Below, piece after piece: positions 1 to 11,245 of a DNA stretch of 64,000 nucleotides. Every line of letters begins with the position of its first letter. The first letter of the stretch is position 1. The DNA comes from Planococcus citri (Eukaryota > Arthropoda > Insecta > Hemiptera > Pseudococcidae): the NCBI RefSeq assembly GCF_950023065.1, contig NC_088680.1, positions 33,964,559 through 34,028,558 of the forward strand, written 5' to 3'. The position numbers and the translations under genes were made by a program. The notes under the pieces are model-generated. The model saw nothing but the letters and a program-made list of their open reading frames with translations. It was not told the origin of the DNA and searched no databases.

Positions 1-106
1 TGGTCTAATGACACTCTTAAAGGGGAGTTCAAAAAAAATCATTTGAGAAAAGATGTCTGCAACTTTTATAGATTACCTAGATGAAATTTAAAACCACACA
101 CGCTTT

Positions 107-134
107 TTCTAAATAAACAAACTTTCTTCCACAG
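107..134 (+). promoter_or_regulatory. candidate 3' splice site upstream of the lyase ORF
   Basis: A pyrimidine-rich tract (ctttcttccacag) ends in CAG at 134, 155 bases before the lyase start codon. It would place a 5'-UTR intron upstream, with its donor outside the window. If used, the gene has a host-type spliced transcript. This is a motif-only call; RNA reads would decide it. Confidence 0.35.
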
Positions 135-289
135 AATCGGACTACTCTTCCAAACATCAATCATAGTAAGAAATATACCTACCTACGAGTACGTTAACTT
201 CAAACGAATCATTGATTCAGTATTTATGCAAACTCAGCTCACACTAATTCCTTACAAATTATTCTTGTATACTTCTTTTTCATCAAGAA

Positions 290-2374
290 ATGTATCTATA
301 CCAAAAATTACTGCTCACCATAATAATACCAGTACTCGTAGTTTCGAGCTTCGATCACTTTCAAGATGGTCAAGGACAAAAAGTTGAAGTTCCGCCAGAA
401 GCAGAGGACTTCAATGAAACAACTACATCAGGTAAGGCATATCTCGAGACGTTTATTGAAGCAGCACTGAACGAAAGATTTGAAAATGAATCGAATAAAT
501 ATTGGTCGGTACAAGAAGCACGAAAAGTTATAATGAAATATGACGGCGATTATGATCCTAGATTTGCAAAAATTATTGATCAACAATCTTACACATTTAG
601 TAATGGTACTTACAATACGATCACTCCTGATACACAACAAATCGTACGAGTATACAAATGGCGAACAAATGTTGAGGATTTCTCCTTCTGCTGCCATTTT
701 GCAGCCGAAGATATACGACGAACGATATCCATCTTGGATAAAAACCCAACTATTGAAACACCTGCAGCATTAACTAATTTACGTAATGCTGAAGAATTCA
801 TCTGGCTGGTGTTTGAATTTTTGAACGATACCATACCATACGACACAGCTTCTAATGAATATATCCAAATGTCTAAATGGAACCACAGCTGGAATAACTG
901 GTATGGATTATCAATCAATTTTCCTAATGTGCTGGCTTATTATATGATGGTTCCTTTTAAAGTACGCCAAATAAAATCTAGTGAAATCCTCACCAATATA
1001 CACAAAATAATTAAGACACCGTACAGAAGTTTATCGGCTAATCGTGATGGCGCAAATGCCATAAGTATGTTCGGACCATGGCTCATTGGGCAAATCTATA
1101 CTTTCAATTGTGATGAAAAAGAATTCAAGACAAATATACTCGAAAGATCAGCGGTGTATGATAACATTACATCGGATATTAGTTTGCGTTACCGTCAAAA
1201 ACACTTGGAGAAAGGACTTCATCGCGATGGAACATATATATCGCACGCAACTGTTCTTGGCTTTGGTTATTTGAAATTATTATCGTCGAGGATTACCTTG
1301 TACGCGTACGCATTTGACAAAACGTTGAAATACGAGTATACACCTCCACGGCATTGGAATCGAGCTGCGGCGCTGCTACTTCATCAACACGTTGCTCGTG
1401 GCCCTCCTGGTATACTCAATCGAGGTAGTAGTTTCATTTCTGAAACTAATTCAGCAGCATTGCTGGGTTGTAAAATAATGCCACTAGCTCGAATTTTACG
1501 TGTCAATGCGCACCAGTGCAGATTCTTTGCGCGGGGTGTAACTGCTGGTCTTGGTTTCTTCGAGGCAGATAAAAGTAGCGACTTGTATTCTCAATACTGG
1601 GTTCAATCGCGCATTCCATACCATGTGAATTCCAGCAGCCGAATTCCGGAATTTAAATACGCGTACGGTTTAATATTTTCCACAGATCACGAAGATTACA
1701 TCCAACTGAAATCTCGAGCAACAACTACAGACATTTACTATCCCACCAATGATTCGTGGTGTTTGGTTGGGAGCTTTGGTTGGAACGCTGCGGATAGGCA
1801 AGAGTTTCTGCGACAAAATTATTCGATAAATGAGTACGGCAAATATCGTGTCTACGAGTATATTCGTTATGCGCATCATGTTGCAAAACAAGTAGTCATA
1901 AATTTAGAAATTGATAATCGTCAAGGGGATAAAGAATTGCGTATTCGATATAGTTTAGTCGAAGTAGATCCTCATGTGATTGACGATACTTATAAGAATA
2001 ACTTGCGAGTGTTGAAAATTCCAATAGGGACTGTTGCACGTCTGCGGCATATTGTGAACTTGGAGAGTTGTAAGATCAGTACGACGGTTCTTGACGAAAG
2101 TAATATGCCCAAACCAATGTGGTCAGATATTGACACTAAACGGAAGATTTTATTTTCATATGAATACCTGGACCGTAACGATACGTGGATTTTGAATACA
2201 AAGGACAATGTAGTATCGTCGTCTGTTTCAGGCGTGTATTCGTGTGCCGCTCCTTTGCCCGATGAATTGGAAGAAAAATATATTCGTAATAATAAATTTG
2301 TCTTTGAGGACCTCGATCGAAACACATATATAAGAGCTCCTGAAACTAGCCTCTCTTACAGATCTCAAGATTAA
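290..2374 (+). CDS. ODV-E66-like polysaccharide lyase (virus-derived, single coding exon)
   Basis: This 694-residue open reading frame has no intron in the coding part. Residues 7-22 are strongly hydrophobic and act as a signal peptide or N-terminal anchor, as in baculovirus ODV-E66. The body follows the ODV-E66 pattern: a helical toroid-like half (about 45-400) and a beta-rich half (about 450-650). The active-site region has a GANAISM stretch with candidate catalytic N256, a DGTYISH segment with H319 followed eight residues later by Y327, and R378 in NRGSSFIS. The His-Tyr spacing of 8 matches what I recall for AcMNPV ODV-E66 (H291/Y299). Known family members are chondroitin/hyaluronan-degrading lyases (PL23) on occlusion-derived virions that aid midgut infection. 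Family assignment rests on motif and layout recognition, not a search. The ATG was chosen because it directly precedes the hydrophobic segment. The frame is full-length with no stops, which suggests it is maintained or recently acquired. A cellular PL8-type lyase is the main alternative. Confidence 0.8.
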   Translation: MYLYQKLLLTIIIPVLVVSSFDHFQDGQGQKVEVPPEAEDFNETTTSGKAYLETFIEAALNERFENESNKYWSVQEARKVIMKYDGDYDPRFAKIIDQQSYTFSNGTYNTITPDTQQIVRVYKWRTNVEDFSFCCHFAAEDIRRTISILDKNPTIETPAALTNLRNAEEFIWLVFEFLNDTIPYDTASNEYIQMSKWNHSWNNWYGLSINFPNVLAYYMMVPFKVRQIKSSEILTNIHKIIKTPYRSLSANRDGANAISMFGPWLIGQIYTFNCDEKEFKTNILERSAVYDNITSDISLRYRQKHLEKGLHRDGTYISHATVLGFGYLKLLSSRITLYAYAFDKTLKYEYTPPRHWNRAAALLLHQHVARGPPGILNRGSSFISETNSAALLGCKIMPLARILRVNAHQCRFFARGVTAGLGFFEADKSSDLYSQYWVQSRIPYHVNSSSRIPEFKYAYGLIFSTDHEDYIQLKSRATTTDIYYPTNDSWCLVGSFGWNAADRQEFLRQNYSINEYGKYRVYEYIRYAHHVAKQVVINLEIDNRQGDKELRIRYSLVEVDPHVIDDTYKNNLRVLKIPIGTVARLRHIVNLESCKISTTVLDESNMPKPMWSDIDTKRKILFSYEYLDRNDTWILNTKDNVVSSSVSGVYSCAAPLPDELEEKYIRNNKFVFEDLDRNTYIRAPETSLSYRSQD

Positions 2375-2496
2375 AAGAAAAGATCATTTTTTCTGAAAGC
2401 TTTATAGCTCGAGCTCTCAGCTCAGAGGCGGCAGAAGGTGTATGCCAGTTTTTTTGCGATACGTCAAACTTCTTGCCATGGGGCAGTTTTTTTCAA

Positions 2497-2502
2497 AATA
2501 AA
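2497..2502 (+). terminator. candidate polyadenylation signal of the lyase gene
   Basis: A canonical AATAAA lies about 123 bases after the lyase stop codon, a normal distance for an insect 3' UTR. The hexamer is common by chance in AT-rich DNA. Confidence 0.4.
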
Positions 2503-3381
2503 AAACTGTGTAAGTACATGAGATGGTATCACAGAGCTCGTACTAAGTGACTGATTAAACTTTTGGGTACCAACTTACTTTTCCAAAATTTTAGAATTAA
2601 AGTTGTCTACTTATATGTACCAGAGCTGTGAGTCCCTAATGATTTTGGGATTGGGTTTTGGTTTTGGGATCAAAATTTATTCATTTTAGGATTGGATTTG
2701 TTTAGTTTGTTCTTCTAAATTTTTATTTTGGTTTCAGGATTGGTTTCAGAATTGAAAAAATTGTTTTGGTTCCAGGATGAATTGGTTCCAGTTTTGGGAT
2801 TTTCATTTCAACCAATTTTAAGCCAAAATTGACTAATGAACCCTGCAAAGGGTCTAAAAATGAGAGGTTTTGACATGAGGAATCTGATGGTGTAATTAGT
2901 TCAATGTTTTAAATGCATATTTTGCTCAATTTGTCTAGGAATTTCTATTACAATCTGAATGAATGATGATAAAATCATCAACCTTTTAGCTATATAGACG
3001 GCTACTCTAACGTGAAATTTTCCCACTGCTTTTGTCGCCAACTCTGTTGATTTCTAATTGGAAACAAATGCATCTGCGCAGTGCGCATGTGTCAGAAAAT
3101 AATGGAACGGATTAGTGGTGGTAGTGGTATGTTTACTGTTTACATAAGATGCACCTGGGTAAGTCCAAATTTGGGGTAAGTCCAAATTCCTGCTCTAGTG
3201 CCTAGAGGTTTGCAAATTCCGAAGCACTACCCAGCAGTGACTTAAGGGTACTACCCCTTCTTCACCATGACATGAAATTTTTTGGAATTCAGTTCCATTT
3301 CACATGTTTTTGGTTTAATTGTATTTTGTTGTTGTTTTGAATTTGTTTTCAAATACAGATTTTCTATCTTTTAGTTTTTTG

Positions 3382-4388
3382 CATATGTGACCCCGCCAGA
3401 CAAAATCGACCATTTTGACAAAAAAAGTGTCCAAAATAATTACGTTTAAAATGAATCTTAAGGGTTGAAAGATCAGATTTTTGAAAAAAAAAAACATTTT
3501 TTGAAATTTTGTCGAAACTGTTGATTTTGCAGGCTTGTTAACCAGTTTTTAACCATTAACCGTAATCGCAAATTAACCGGTAAATTGACCAAAAAAAAAA
3601 ATTAACCGTAACCAAAAAACCTTTTTTTTTGAAATATCACTAACCATAACCGTTTTCTGAGATCAAAATAAACCGTAACCATAACCTTAACCGAAAAATG
3701 TTTAGAAAAAAACCTGTTACAAAATTTTAAAATTCATTTGAAGGGCTAATTGTGAAAGTCACCTTAGTCATTTTTTTGTTTACACAACTTTAAATATTTT
3801 TTTTTCATATTTCATCAATTTTAAAGGGAAAAATGAGTATTGTAATGCATTCTGGGATAGTTGAACATGTTTTTTTAATACTTGACCATGAAGTTTTTAC
3901 ATTATCACTGAAGCAGGACAACAATGTATTCATTGATTATGTACAAAAATCACTGCTGACTAAGGCAACTTTCACAATTAGCCCTTCATTTCTTTTTATC
4001 TGAGTTTTTTTTCAATGTGATTTGTAGTGATTTGAAATTTTAATTTAAAAAATGATCAAAAGATGAAATATTACCAGTTTTTCAATTTTTTAAACTTCAA
4101 AATTTCAAACTCCGAAAGATTTTTTGGAAATTTTCAAATTTTCAACTGTAATTTTAACCATTAACCGAACCACCAAAAACTGTAACCTTAACCTTAACCA
4201 TTAACTGAAAAAAATGGTCATCAATAACCGTAACCTGGACCTTAACCGTAACTTTAAAAAATGAATAACCTTAACGTAACCTTTAACCGAAATTTTGAAT
4301 TTCTTGTTTAATTTTTAACCGTAACCTTGACCGGAAATTTTTTTTGGTGAACAAGCCTGCGATTTTGTCAGGCGGGGTCACATATATG
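3382..4388. mobile_element. TIR element inside the foldback (level C)
   Basis: The terminal repeats begin catatgtgaccccgcc on the left (3382-3408) and appear as the reverse complement on the right (4360-4388), continuing into gacaaaatcg with one or two differences. The span is about 1 kb with no transposase frame, so it is a MITE-like non-autonomous element. Confidence 0.65.
3530..4360. mobile_element. innermost TIR element rich in AACCGTAACC-type repeats (level D)
   Basis: The ends are inverted: gcaggcttgttaacc from about 3530 and aacaagcctgc at 4350-4360. The interior near both ends is made of degenerate hexamer-like repeats (ttaaccgtaacc, aaccttaacc). On the right this element abuts the terminal repeat of the surrounding element directly. 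A similar design occurs at 12231-12831. Confidence 0.55.
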
Positions 4389-5249
4389 GGAAGAACCGTA
4401 CGTTCTAGTGAAAATCTGATGAGAGTGATCTCAAAGAGAATTAAATTCCTGTCTTTGAACCACATGTCCGCAAAGTTGAGCCTGTTCTGACTCACCAAAC
4501 ACTTTATATGTATTTTATTCCACTGAGCAAAAGCTACTGTGTCGATCGCGCTCAAATTTTTACCATAAGTAAAAAACCCTTATGGAAACCTACATAATAA
4601 ATTTGAGCTATATTGGTTCATTTGTAGGAGAGTAACAGCTGATCAAAGTTGAAATTGTCAAAAACTCATTCGGACTTACCAGGGTGCACCTTACATCAAT
4701 TCCTGAGGCATGCATGCATGCACAGATGCATTTGTTTCCAATTTGAAATCAACAGAGTTTGCGACAAAAGCAGGAGAATTTTGCGTTGGAGCAGCCATCT
4801 ATATAACTAAATGTTTGATAGCTAAAATGATGTAAAATTACAATTTATCAAAATAAAATTGGAGGAAAAATCAAAAATTGAAATCCCAAAACCTAAGTAA
4901 ATGATTTTGTTTCAGTTCTGGGATTGTTTTGGATTCAAAATTATATCAGTTCCAGGACTTTATTGCTTTCAGGATCAAGAAGAATAATTGATTTCAGTTT
5001 TGGGATTGGATTTGAATTTGGATTTAATTGTTCCAGTTTCAGGATCGTTTCAGACCCACAGCTCTGACATAAGGGAAAAAAATTCTCAAAAATTTAAATT
5101 GTCCCACCCTCGCTTTTTACCACAAATTTCAAAAATTGCCAAAAATAGTAGTGAAACTACCACAATTTTGGGAAAACCAACATAGTGATGTAATTAAAAG
5201 AGCTTATCAAGAATTGATACCTGCATAATTATACCAAAATTGTGTTAAA

Positions 5250-5898
5250 ATATTCACAGATGGATCAAAATATGGCTCATTTGTTACATGTCCATTGGAC
5301 AGTGCTTAGTGACAAGTTTGGTATCATTCAATATTCTTTAGTATGTATCATTCCACTCAATTCTCTCAGCTGAATTATTTGCAATCAAATTAGTAGTTCA
5401 ACAAACTTCAAGCAAGCAAAATAAATCTCTCATTCTTACTGACTCAGCTAGTGCACTTCTTTGCCTATTGAATCAGCATCATCATTCTCAACATCCACTG
5501 GCTAAAGAACACTTCCTTTCAGTTAGGTCACAATGACATGGATTCCAGGACATAAAGGCATTGAATGAAACAAATCAGTTGACAAAATGGCAAAAGAAGC
5601 AGCCTCACTTCAACTAGTACCAAACATACCAGTCTATATAGTGCTGACTTCAAAATTGAATCGAAATTGCATCATTAAACTTTCAGTTAAATTCTGGCCC
5701 ACCTCCTACCAAATCAACCTCCAAGAGGAAACAGCTCTGCGTAAAATGCATATTGGACACTTGAAAGTCACACATGCCTATCTCCGAGAAAAAAAACCTC
5801 CATTTTTAATTGACTGTCCGAAATATTGCGAATTAAAAATAAGTTCAAGTTACCAAATACAAATATATTATCAGAGAGACTATTGCCAACCTGTTTAA
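5250..5898 (+). pseudogene. decayed non-LTR retrotransposon, RNase H domain and downstream region
   Basis: Translated pieces in shifting frames match the RNase H domain of Jockey/I-type non-LTR elements. IFTDGSK at 5250 is the first catalytic Asp region, AELFAIK and LTDSASALLCLL carry the next acidic positions, and WIPGHKGIE is followed by DKMAKEAA near 5590. An open stretch at 5587-5898 continues into the usual tail (GHLKVTHAYL...PPFLIDCPKY). Stops after SA, before the YVSFHS segment and after HKGIE, plus frameshifts, show it is dead. No reverse transcriptase region was recognised upstream, where the nested elements end. Confidence 0.7.
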
Positions 5899-5914
5899 AT
5901 TTCTACACTCCAGC

Positions 5915-6280
5915 GGACTTCTAAAAAGACCAGCTTTTTATGAAAAATTAGACAACTTCTCGCTTATTTTTACCAAAATTGCTAAAAGTCTCTGTTTTTC
6001 ATTTGACGTTGTGAAAAATGTGCATTTTCTTTCATAAATTAAAAAAGTCTTGCTATTTTGCCAAACATTTCTAAAAAGTCCAGCTTTTTGTTTACATTGT
6101 CAATGTTGCTTTTTTGCAAGAAGTTCCAAAAAAATTAATTTTATTTACCCCAAATATTTTTTTAAAAGTCTCATTTTTTTGCCAAAACATTGCGAAATAA
6201 TAAAGATTCTCACTTTTTTGCCAATTAGGTAATTTTTAAAAAGTTGTGGTTTTTTGCTAAAATTGCCAAAAATCGAATCG
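5915..6280. repeat. degenerate tandem repeat, unit about 40-50 bp
   Basis: The motif aaaaagtct..gctttttgccaaaattgc recurs about seven times with heavy drift, directly after the retrotransposon relic. It looks like an old AT-rich minisatellite or the decayed tail of the element. It is non-coding. Confidence 0.45.
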
Positions 6281-6289
6281 AATTTTCTT

Positions 6290-9200
6290 TTCTTTTTTTC
6301 ATGAAAATTTTTTTAATGAAGTCGGTTATTTTCTTGATAAAATTTTTAAAAGATTCTAGTTTTAGGTATCAAAAAATGTGGGTGAAAAGATTGTAGGCGG
6401 GAGTTGGGAAGAACTTATCTGATATCGCACATGCGACTCATTAAATTATTATTGGGAGATCTAGGCAAATGATTGATTAGGTAGGTACCGAAATTATTGA
6501 CGCATGAATAAAATCAGTACTATATAGGTACTCGTATTATTCCCAATTCCCATTTACTGAATTTGTTAATTCCTTATTTACATTTCTATGCAGACACAGA
6601 TGAATTACCTATACGATGAAATATAGGACGAAATTATTCAGAGCTAGATAGAAAACAAACAAATCTACAAAACAAATTGCTACGTCCAATCGTTTCAAAT
6701 CAAATTTGAAGGGTTATCAGCGTGTCCACGCGTTTCTCAAATATGTACATTCGATCGTGAAGATCCAACTTAAAATGGTTTGATTTCAATTATTTTAAAA
6801 TACATAAATATCCAATTCTGAGCATTTTTTTCCCAGCCAGAATGCTTGGATCTGCACTTCTTAACAAATAATATTAAGTACAATTTATGAAATTGACCAA
6901 CTTACTAGTAAAGTAGTCATACGTGTCTCCTTTCATCTCAAGGTCTAATTATCAGAATACAAAAAACTCAACGGCATAAAAAATGCAGTCATCCAGCTGT
7001 GAGGATCACAAAATTCCAAAAACATACTATCTACTTTTAAATTTCATGTCAGTAACGAATATTTTGCATTAATAGCGTAGCATATAGGTATTACTTTTCC
7101 TGATGGACCAGGAACGCCCAAAAATACTTGATAACACGCGTCGAAAAGACATTTGGTGATTTGTGATTGGCTAAAAACGGGACAAATCAGTGTTGTTTAA
7201 TAATGCAAATCTACGTTCAATGCAGACTTCTACCTAAAATTAAGGTATATAATTCAACTAAAGCACTTATGCCATTTGGATAAGAATGATAATATGCCAG
7301 GTCGTGTTTTGTGCACACTCAAACAAAGATACCACAACAGAAATGGTATACTACCGGGTGACTTAAAAGTCCTGCAACCGAAAAATTGGTTCCTTGAAAA
7401 AATATCAACAGCCAAAAAGAAATGAAATGGCAGTCGTTGCATAGCAGAGACTCCAAGTGATTCACAGCTAATAAACTTGTTCCCTTGTAATGATTCTTCC
7501 ACAACATTTTTAGTATAAAGTAAAAATTTTTGATTTTTCACGAAAAAATTTTTAAAGTTTTTTTTCCTGAAAAATTAAATAACGATCGGCGAATGGCGGG
7601 GGGTGCATCATCTGGTGAAGACCATCGTGTAGCGTTGCATAAGCCACCTTAAAATAATCCGACGTAGGCAACCTTTCGTACACCTATGATAATTGTCTGC
7701 TTGGTAATATAATTCAAGTATGCCTGGTCTGCCCCTGCAAAATGTGCGCTATGCAATTCGAATGGGGGGTGAAACTTTAATTACTTGGGGGAGTACCCTC
7801 CTACTATTAATAACAACGCAATTGAAAAAGCCTGCTCATAAACGTATTTTTTATTTTAAAAAAAAATTGTGGGTTGCGTAACTTTTGGGTCACCCGGTAA
7901 AAGCCTAAAAATTGCGCTTAACAGGAAAATTGAGGTGAAAAATCATCAAGTTGACGATACATGTACCTAACCTATCAATTTTAGATCAAAAGCATGATTG
8001 ATGGATCACGTAGTCCGAACCAAGGGGGAAAAAAGGGTGAAACAGTATTTTCGTTCGAATTCACGATCTACATACTAGTATTATTATTTAGGCTGAGCAC
8101 AAAAATCAAACAGCCTACAACAAAATCTCAAATACTTCACTATGATGCAAGCAAAGTAGGTACCATACATCCTATAAAGAATGTAGTCAATACAGATAGG
8201 TTTAAAATTCCAACAAAAAACTGTCAACATTTTTTTCCCAAAATGTTCAATGAAAAATAAAGTTTCACAACAAACCTTTTCTTCAAAATATTGAAATTAA
8301 AAAAATTGCTTTGGGAGAAATAAAAAGTTGCAAAAAAAAAACAAAACAGGCGATTGGTCGAAATCTCTTTACAACATCCTACTTCCTGTGTCACAGAAGA
8401 CTTCCTCAAAAAATGAGAGAAATTAAATTTCTAAAACATCCACAATTTGTATCACAACTTTTGAAAAAATTCTCATTCTTGTAAATTCAAGACAAAAAAA
8501 AAAAAAAAAAAAACTCTTACGTGGGTACTTAAGAACTAGGAACAAGATCATAAATACATGCGAAAATATTTTCATTTTGTTTTTTACAAATTTCTCTCGA
8601 AATGATTGATATCAATTTTTCATTGAAAAAAAAAGAAAAATCTTTGGTAGGTATGTAGATGTACCTAAATAGGGAAATATTTTCGCAAAATATTAGAAAT
8701 TTTTGGCGAAAATTCGTCACCAGAACTAAACATTTTCTCTTGTAATTAGGTAATTGTTTTTACATAATTTTTACGACACCTTTATCTTTTTACCAGATTA
8801 TTTCATCAGACCAGAACAGAAGCAGTAGATGCCGAAAAACTATCAAAATTTATTTTCGAAATCAAAAAAATCGTTGTATTCACTTCTCTACTGCAAGTTC
8901 ATTATTTAGGCTTGATAAAATTCCAAAAATTCCTCATTTTTTACAACTTTTGTTTTGAATATCTTTGCTTGAAGATTTTCTTCAAATTTTGAATTCCCTT
9001 CCTAATCAATTTTCATACTTGATAATTGATATGGCCTTCAGAACAGAATTCTGAAATTGAAGTTAAATTCAACAGGGTGACAGGGATCCTGATAGGGAAG
9101 TACATCACGTAGGCCTGATCCAAAATTTTCATAGGCTAATTATAAGCTTCCTTTGAACCTACCTGATGCATAAAGCGCACGTATCTTTTATCAAAGTACA

Positions 9201-9724
9201 TAGCCGTATCTTGACCACATAAAATATAAAATAATCTCATCGCAAATTAGGTACGTACAATTATACATCACGATCTTATCACAAACACCAACCACATCAC
9301 ATCAACATATTACCATAGGCAAGACACTAGCTACTAAGATGATGAAATAATAATTACCGTTAAAATGAGCAAAAACACTCGAGGTGCAGATAGGTAAAAA
9401 TTTTCATGATTTTCGTACAAATCGGTACCATTTTGTACCAGGACAAAGAGGGGAGAGAGAGGAAAACGTAGAAGAACTTCTCTGTTATGTGATACGACGA
9501 GGATGCAAACAATTATCAAACCGTTTCGAATAAGTCTAAGTACAAAGTAAACCCAGTTTGCTTATCAAGTTGATAATAAATGTAAAAAATTACAAGCACA
9601 CGTACTAGAAATGAATACTAATACCTATACTCGAAGTGAAGTGTTTTAGAAAAAAAAACATACCTACAAACTAGGTGCCCATCATGTAGGTATAAGGCTA
9701 AGAAGGCCTATAAAAACTACAAAC
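6290..9724. other. non-coding AT-rich stretch, no gene seen
   Basis: I see no conserved exon on either strand. Notable only are a 19-A run near 8493-8511 and several short TAGGTACC-like words. If the exon at 9725-9926 is real, this stretch is part of that gene's first intron. Confidence 0.4.
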
Positions 9725-9926
9725 CTTGACCATGTAATCTTCTGTCAATCACAATACGATTGATACTCCTGGACGAAGCCTCTTGACAAACATCCATCGA
9801 CATAAGATTACACTCGGAAGCTGGATTTTGCACAGAATGCATTAGGTTACCGTGTAGCATGTTATTTGAATTATGCAAAACGTGTTCGCCATCTTGCTCG
9901 ACAAGGGTCCAAGCGTTCAACTCCAT
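9725..9926 (-). CDS. candidate first coding exon of an unrecognised gene (67 codons plus 1 nt)
   Basis: The reading frame starts at ATG 9926 in a good context (AAAAAAATGG) and begins MELNAWTLVEQDGEHVL. It continues through a Ser/Asn/Met-rich stretch to RLHGQ. After G at 9725 comes GTTTGT, a usable 5' splice donor. The codon use and composition look coding, unlike the poly-K/F/I noise around it. The stretch 10071-10700 upstream is richer in CG dinucleotides, as expected of a promoter. I do not recognise the family; it resembles the N-terminal exon of a regulatory protein. No matching second exon was found down to position 1, so the gene probably continues beyond the left edge. If so, the lyase gene would lie inside its intron. 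Confidence 0.45.
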
Positions 9927-10070
9927 TTTTTTTCTTCAAACGGGCGTTAATTTATTCGACACTTGATCAAACGCCATCGAAAAATCGTCACAAAACACAT
10001 GACGTATTAACGAAGAAAAAAAAACACCTAGGCCCCAAGAATAAGTCCGTCGAACTAGTTACACGATAAA

Positions 10071-10700
10071 ATTTCCACTACATGTTACGTAATTTACAAC
10101 ACCTCCGTCGACTCATTTTACGTTAAACAAATTGTATAATTATCTCGAAAATAATATCGTCACACTTTCGACCAAATTAAGTAATCGGGCGAGAAAAAAA
10201 CACGAATTTTTTTTTCAAGTGCACTTCGCGGCTAAAATTGTAATTAAAACGCGAACCGCCAATACGATGGTAAAAATCACACAGAAGGGTAGACTAGAAA
10301 AATGTACGAGGAAAGTGAATATAACTGGGGAGAGTAAGCGGAGCGAATATTTTAGCCAACGGCGAACTCTCGACAAACCATCCCCCATGCTTTTCAGCTT
10401 TTCACTTCAGCCAATAAAATAACCCACACGAAACCTAGTAAATCCTACTTTTACCGACGACGCGACGCGAATGTATAACTTTGGGTATATAGAAACCCTG
10501 CTATGTCATGGTCTGAGGATATTAATAAAATGTATTTTCACGTATTTCCAACTTTCCTAAACGATGTATTTGGACGATCGCGTGTACGTGTTTTATGAAT
10601 CCTTCGCCTCATCCCTCATCGTTCGCCCGTCCTGATTCGGTTGCCACCCTTTAATGGCCAGCCTTATTTTATACCTTATTTTCACCTTACGTATACTGCA
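10071..10700 (-). promoter_or_regulatory. CpG-richer stretch, probable promoter/5' region of the 9926 exon
   Basis: This stretch has noticeably more CG dinucleotides (for example ttaccgacgacgcgacgcga near 10450) than the surrounding AT-rich DNA. It lies immediately upstream, on the minus strand, of the candidate start at 9926. The open frame through 10132-10422 on the plus strand has no recognisable protein character. Confidence 0.3.
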
Positions 10701-11245
10701 ACGATTCTTCATGTGTACTGTGTAGGTATAGAAAAATGAAAGCTGTCCCGGCGCACAAGCAGCTCAATACTTCGGATGTCCATATTAAGTGTGCTTTCGA
10801 TTCGCGGTCGCAAAACGACATCAACAACCGAACACCCACCCATCCAAATCCACTACCCTCTACTTTCTCTTCTCCCTTGTCCTATTTCCTTTTGAATAAA
10901 CGCTGGTAATAAATGATCGGATGGTATATACGACGACGTGTGCATGTCCCCCTTTATTTACTGCTCGTCTAAAGGCACACGCGGCCTCTAGATTTTTCGT
11001 TGAAAAATATCCAAGGGTAACGCACTTTTTCATCATTTTTTTTAACGCTTCGAGTCTAATCGATTAAAGGTATACTTTTACCTAACCCTGTATTAAACGA
11101 CACCGAATTTCTAGAGTTGACGCTAAGAAATTGTTTTTTGCCATTTACCAGAATTTTCTTACCACAACGTTACAGAAATGTTCACTCATCATTGATGAAA
11201 AAGTATAAGCATCATTACAACATTCAAACAAAACTCAAAATAAGT

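Larger units (their letters stand above)
2985..4820. mobile_element. foldback element with arms of about 150-200 bp (level B)
   Basis: The left arm, about 2985-3180, is inverted at about 4667-4820 with roughly 75-85 percent identity by eye. Landmarks are tttagctatatagacggct, cttttgtcgccaactctg, ggaaacaaatgcatctg and ggtaagtcc; all recur in reverse complement on the right. The interior holds two further inverted-repeat elements. The arms probably extend somewhat beyond these limits. Confidence 0.65.
2621..5067. mobile_element. outermost element of a nested TE cluster (level A)
   Basis: Short inverted ends match: cagagctgtgagtc at 2621-2634 against acccacagctctga at 5054-5067. Inside both ends is the same degenerate low-complexity body, repeats of the type ttttgggattgg, at 2640-2820 and 4870-5050, in the same orientation. 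This suggests one element later split by insertion of the material between about 2830 and 4860. No transposase is visible, so it would be non-autonomous. No clear target-site duplication was found. Confidence 0.5.

Noticed and set aside
428..918. Minus-strand and frame-shifted open frames overlapping the lyase gene
   Set aside because: They are shadows of the 694-codon frame with no protein character of their own.
8493..8511. Poly(A) run as the tail of a processed retrocopy
   Set aside because: No coding sequence or target duplication lies beside it; A/T runs are common throughout the window.
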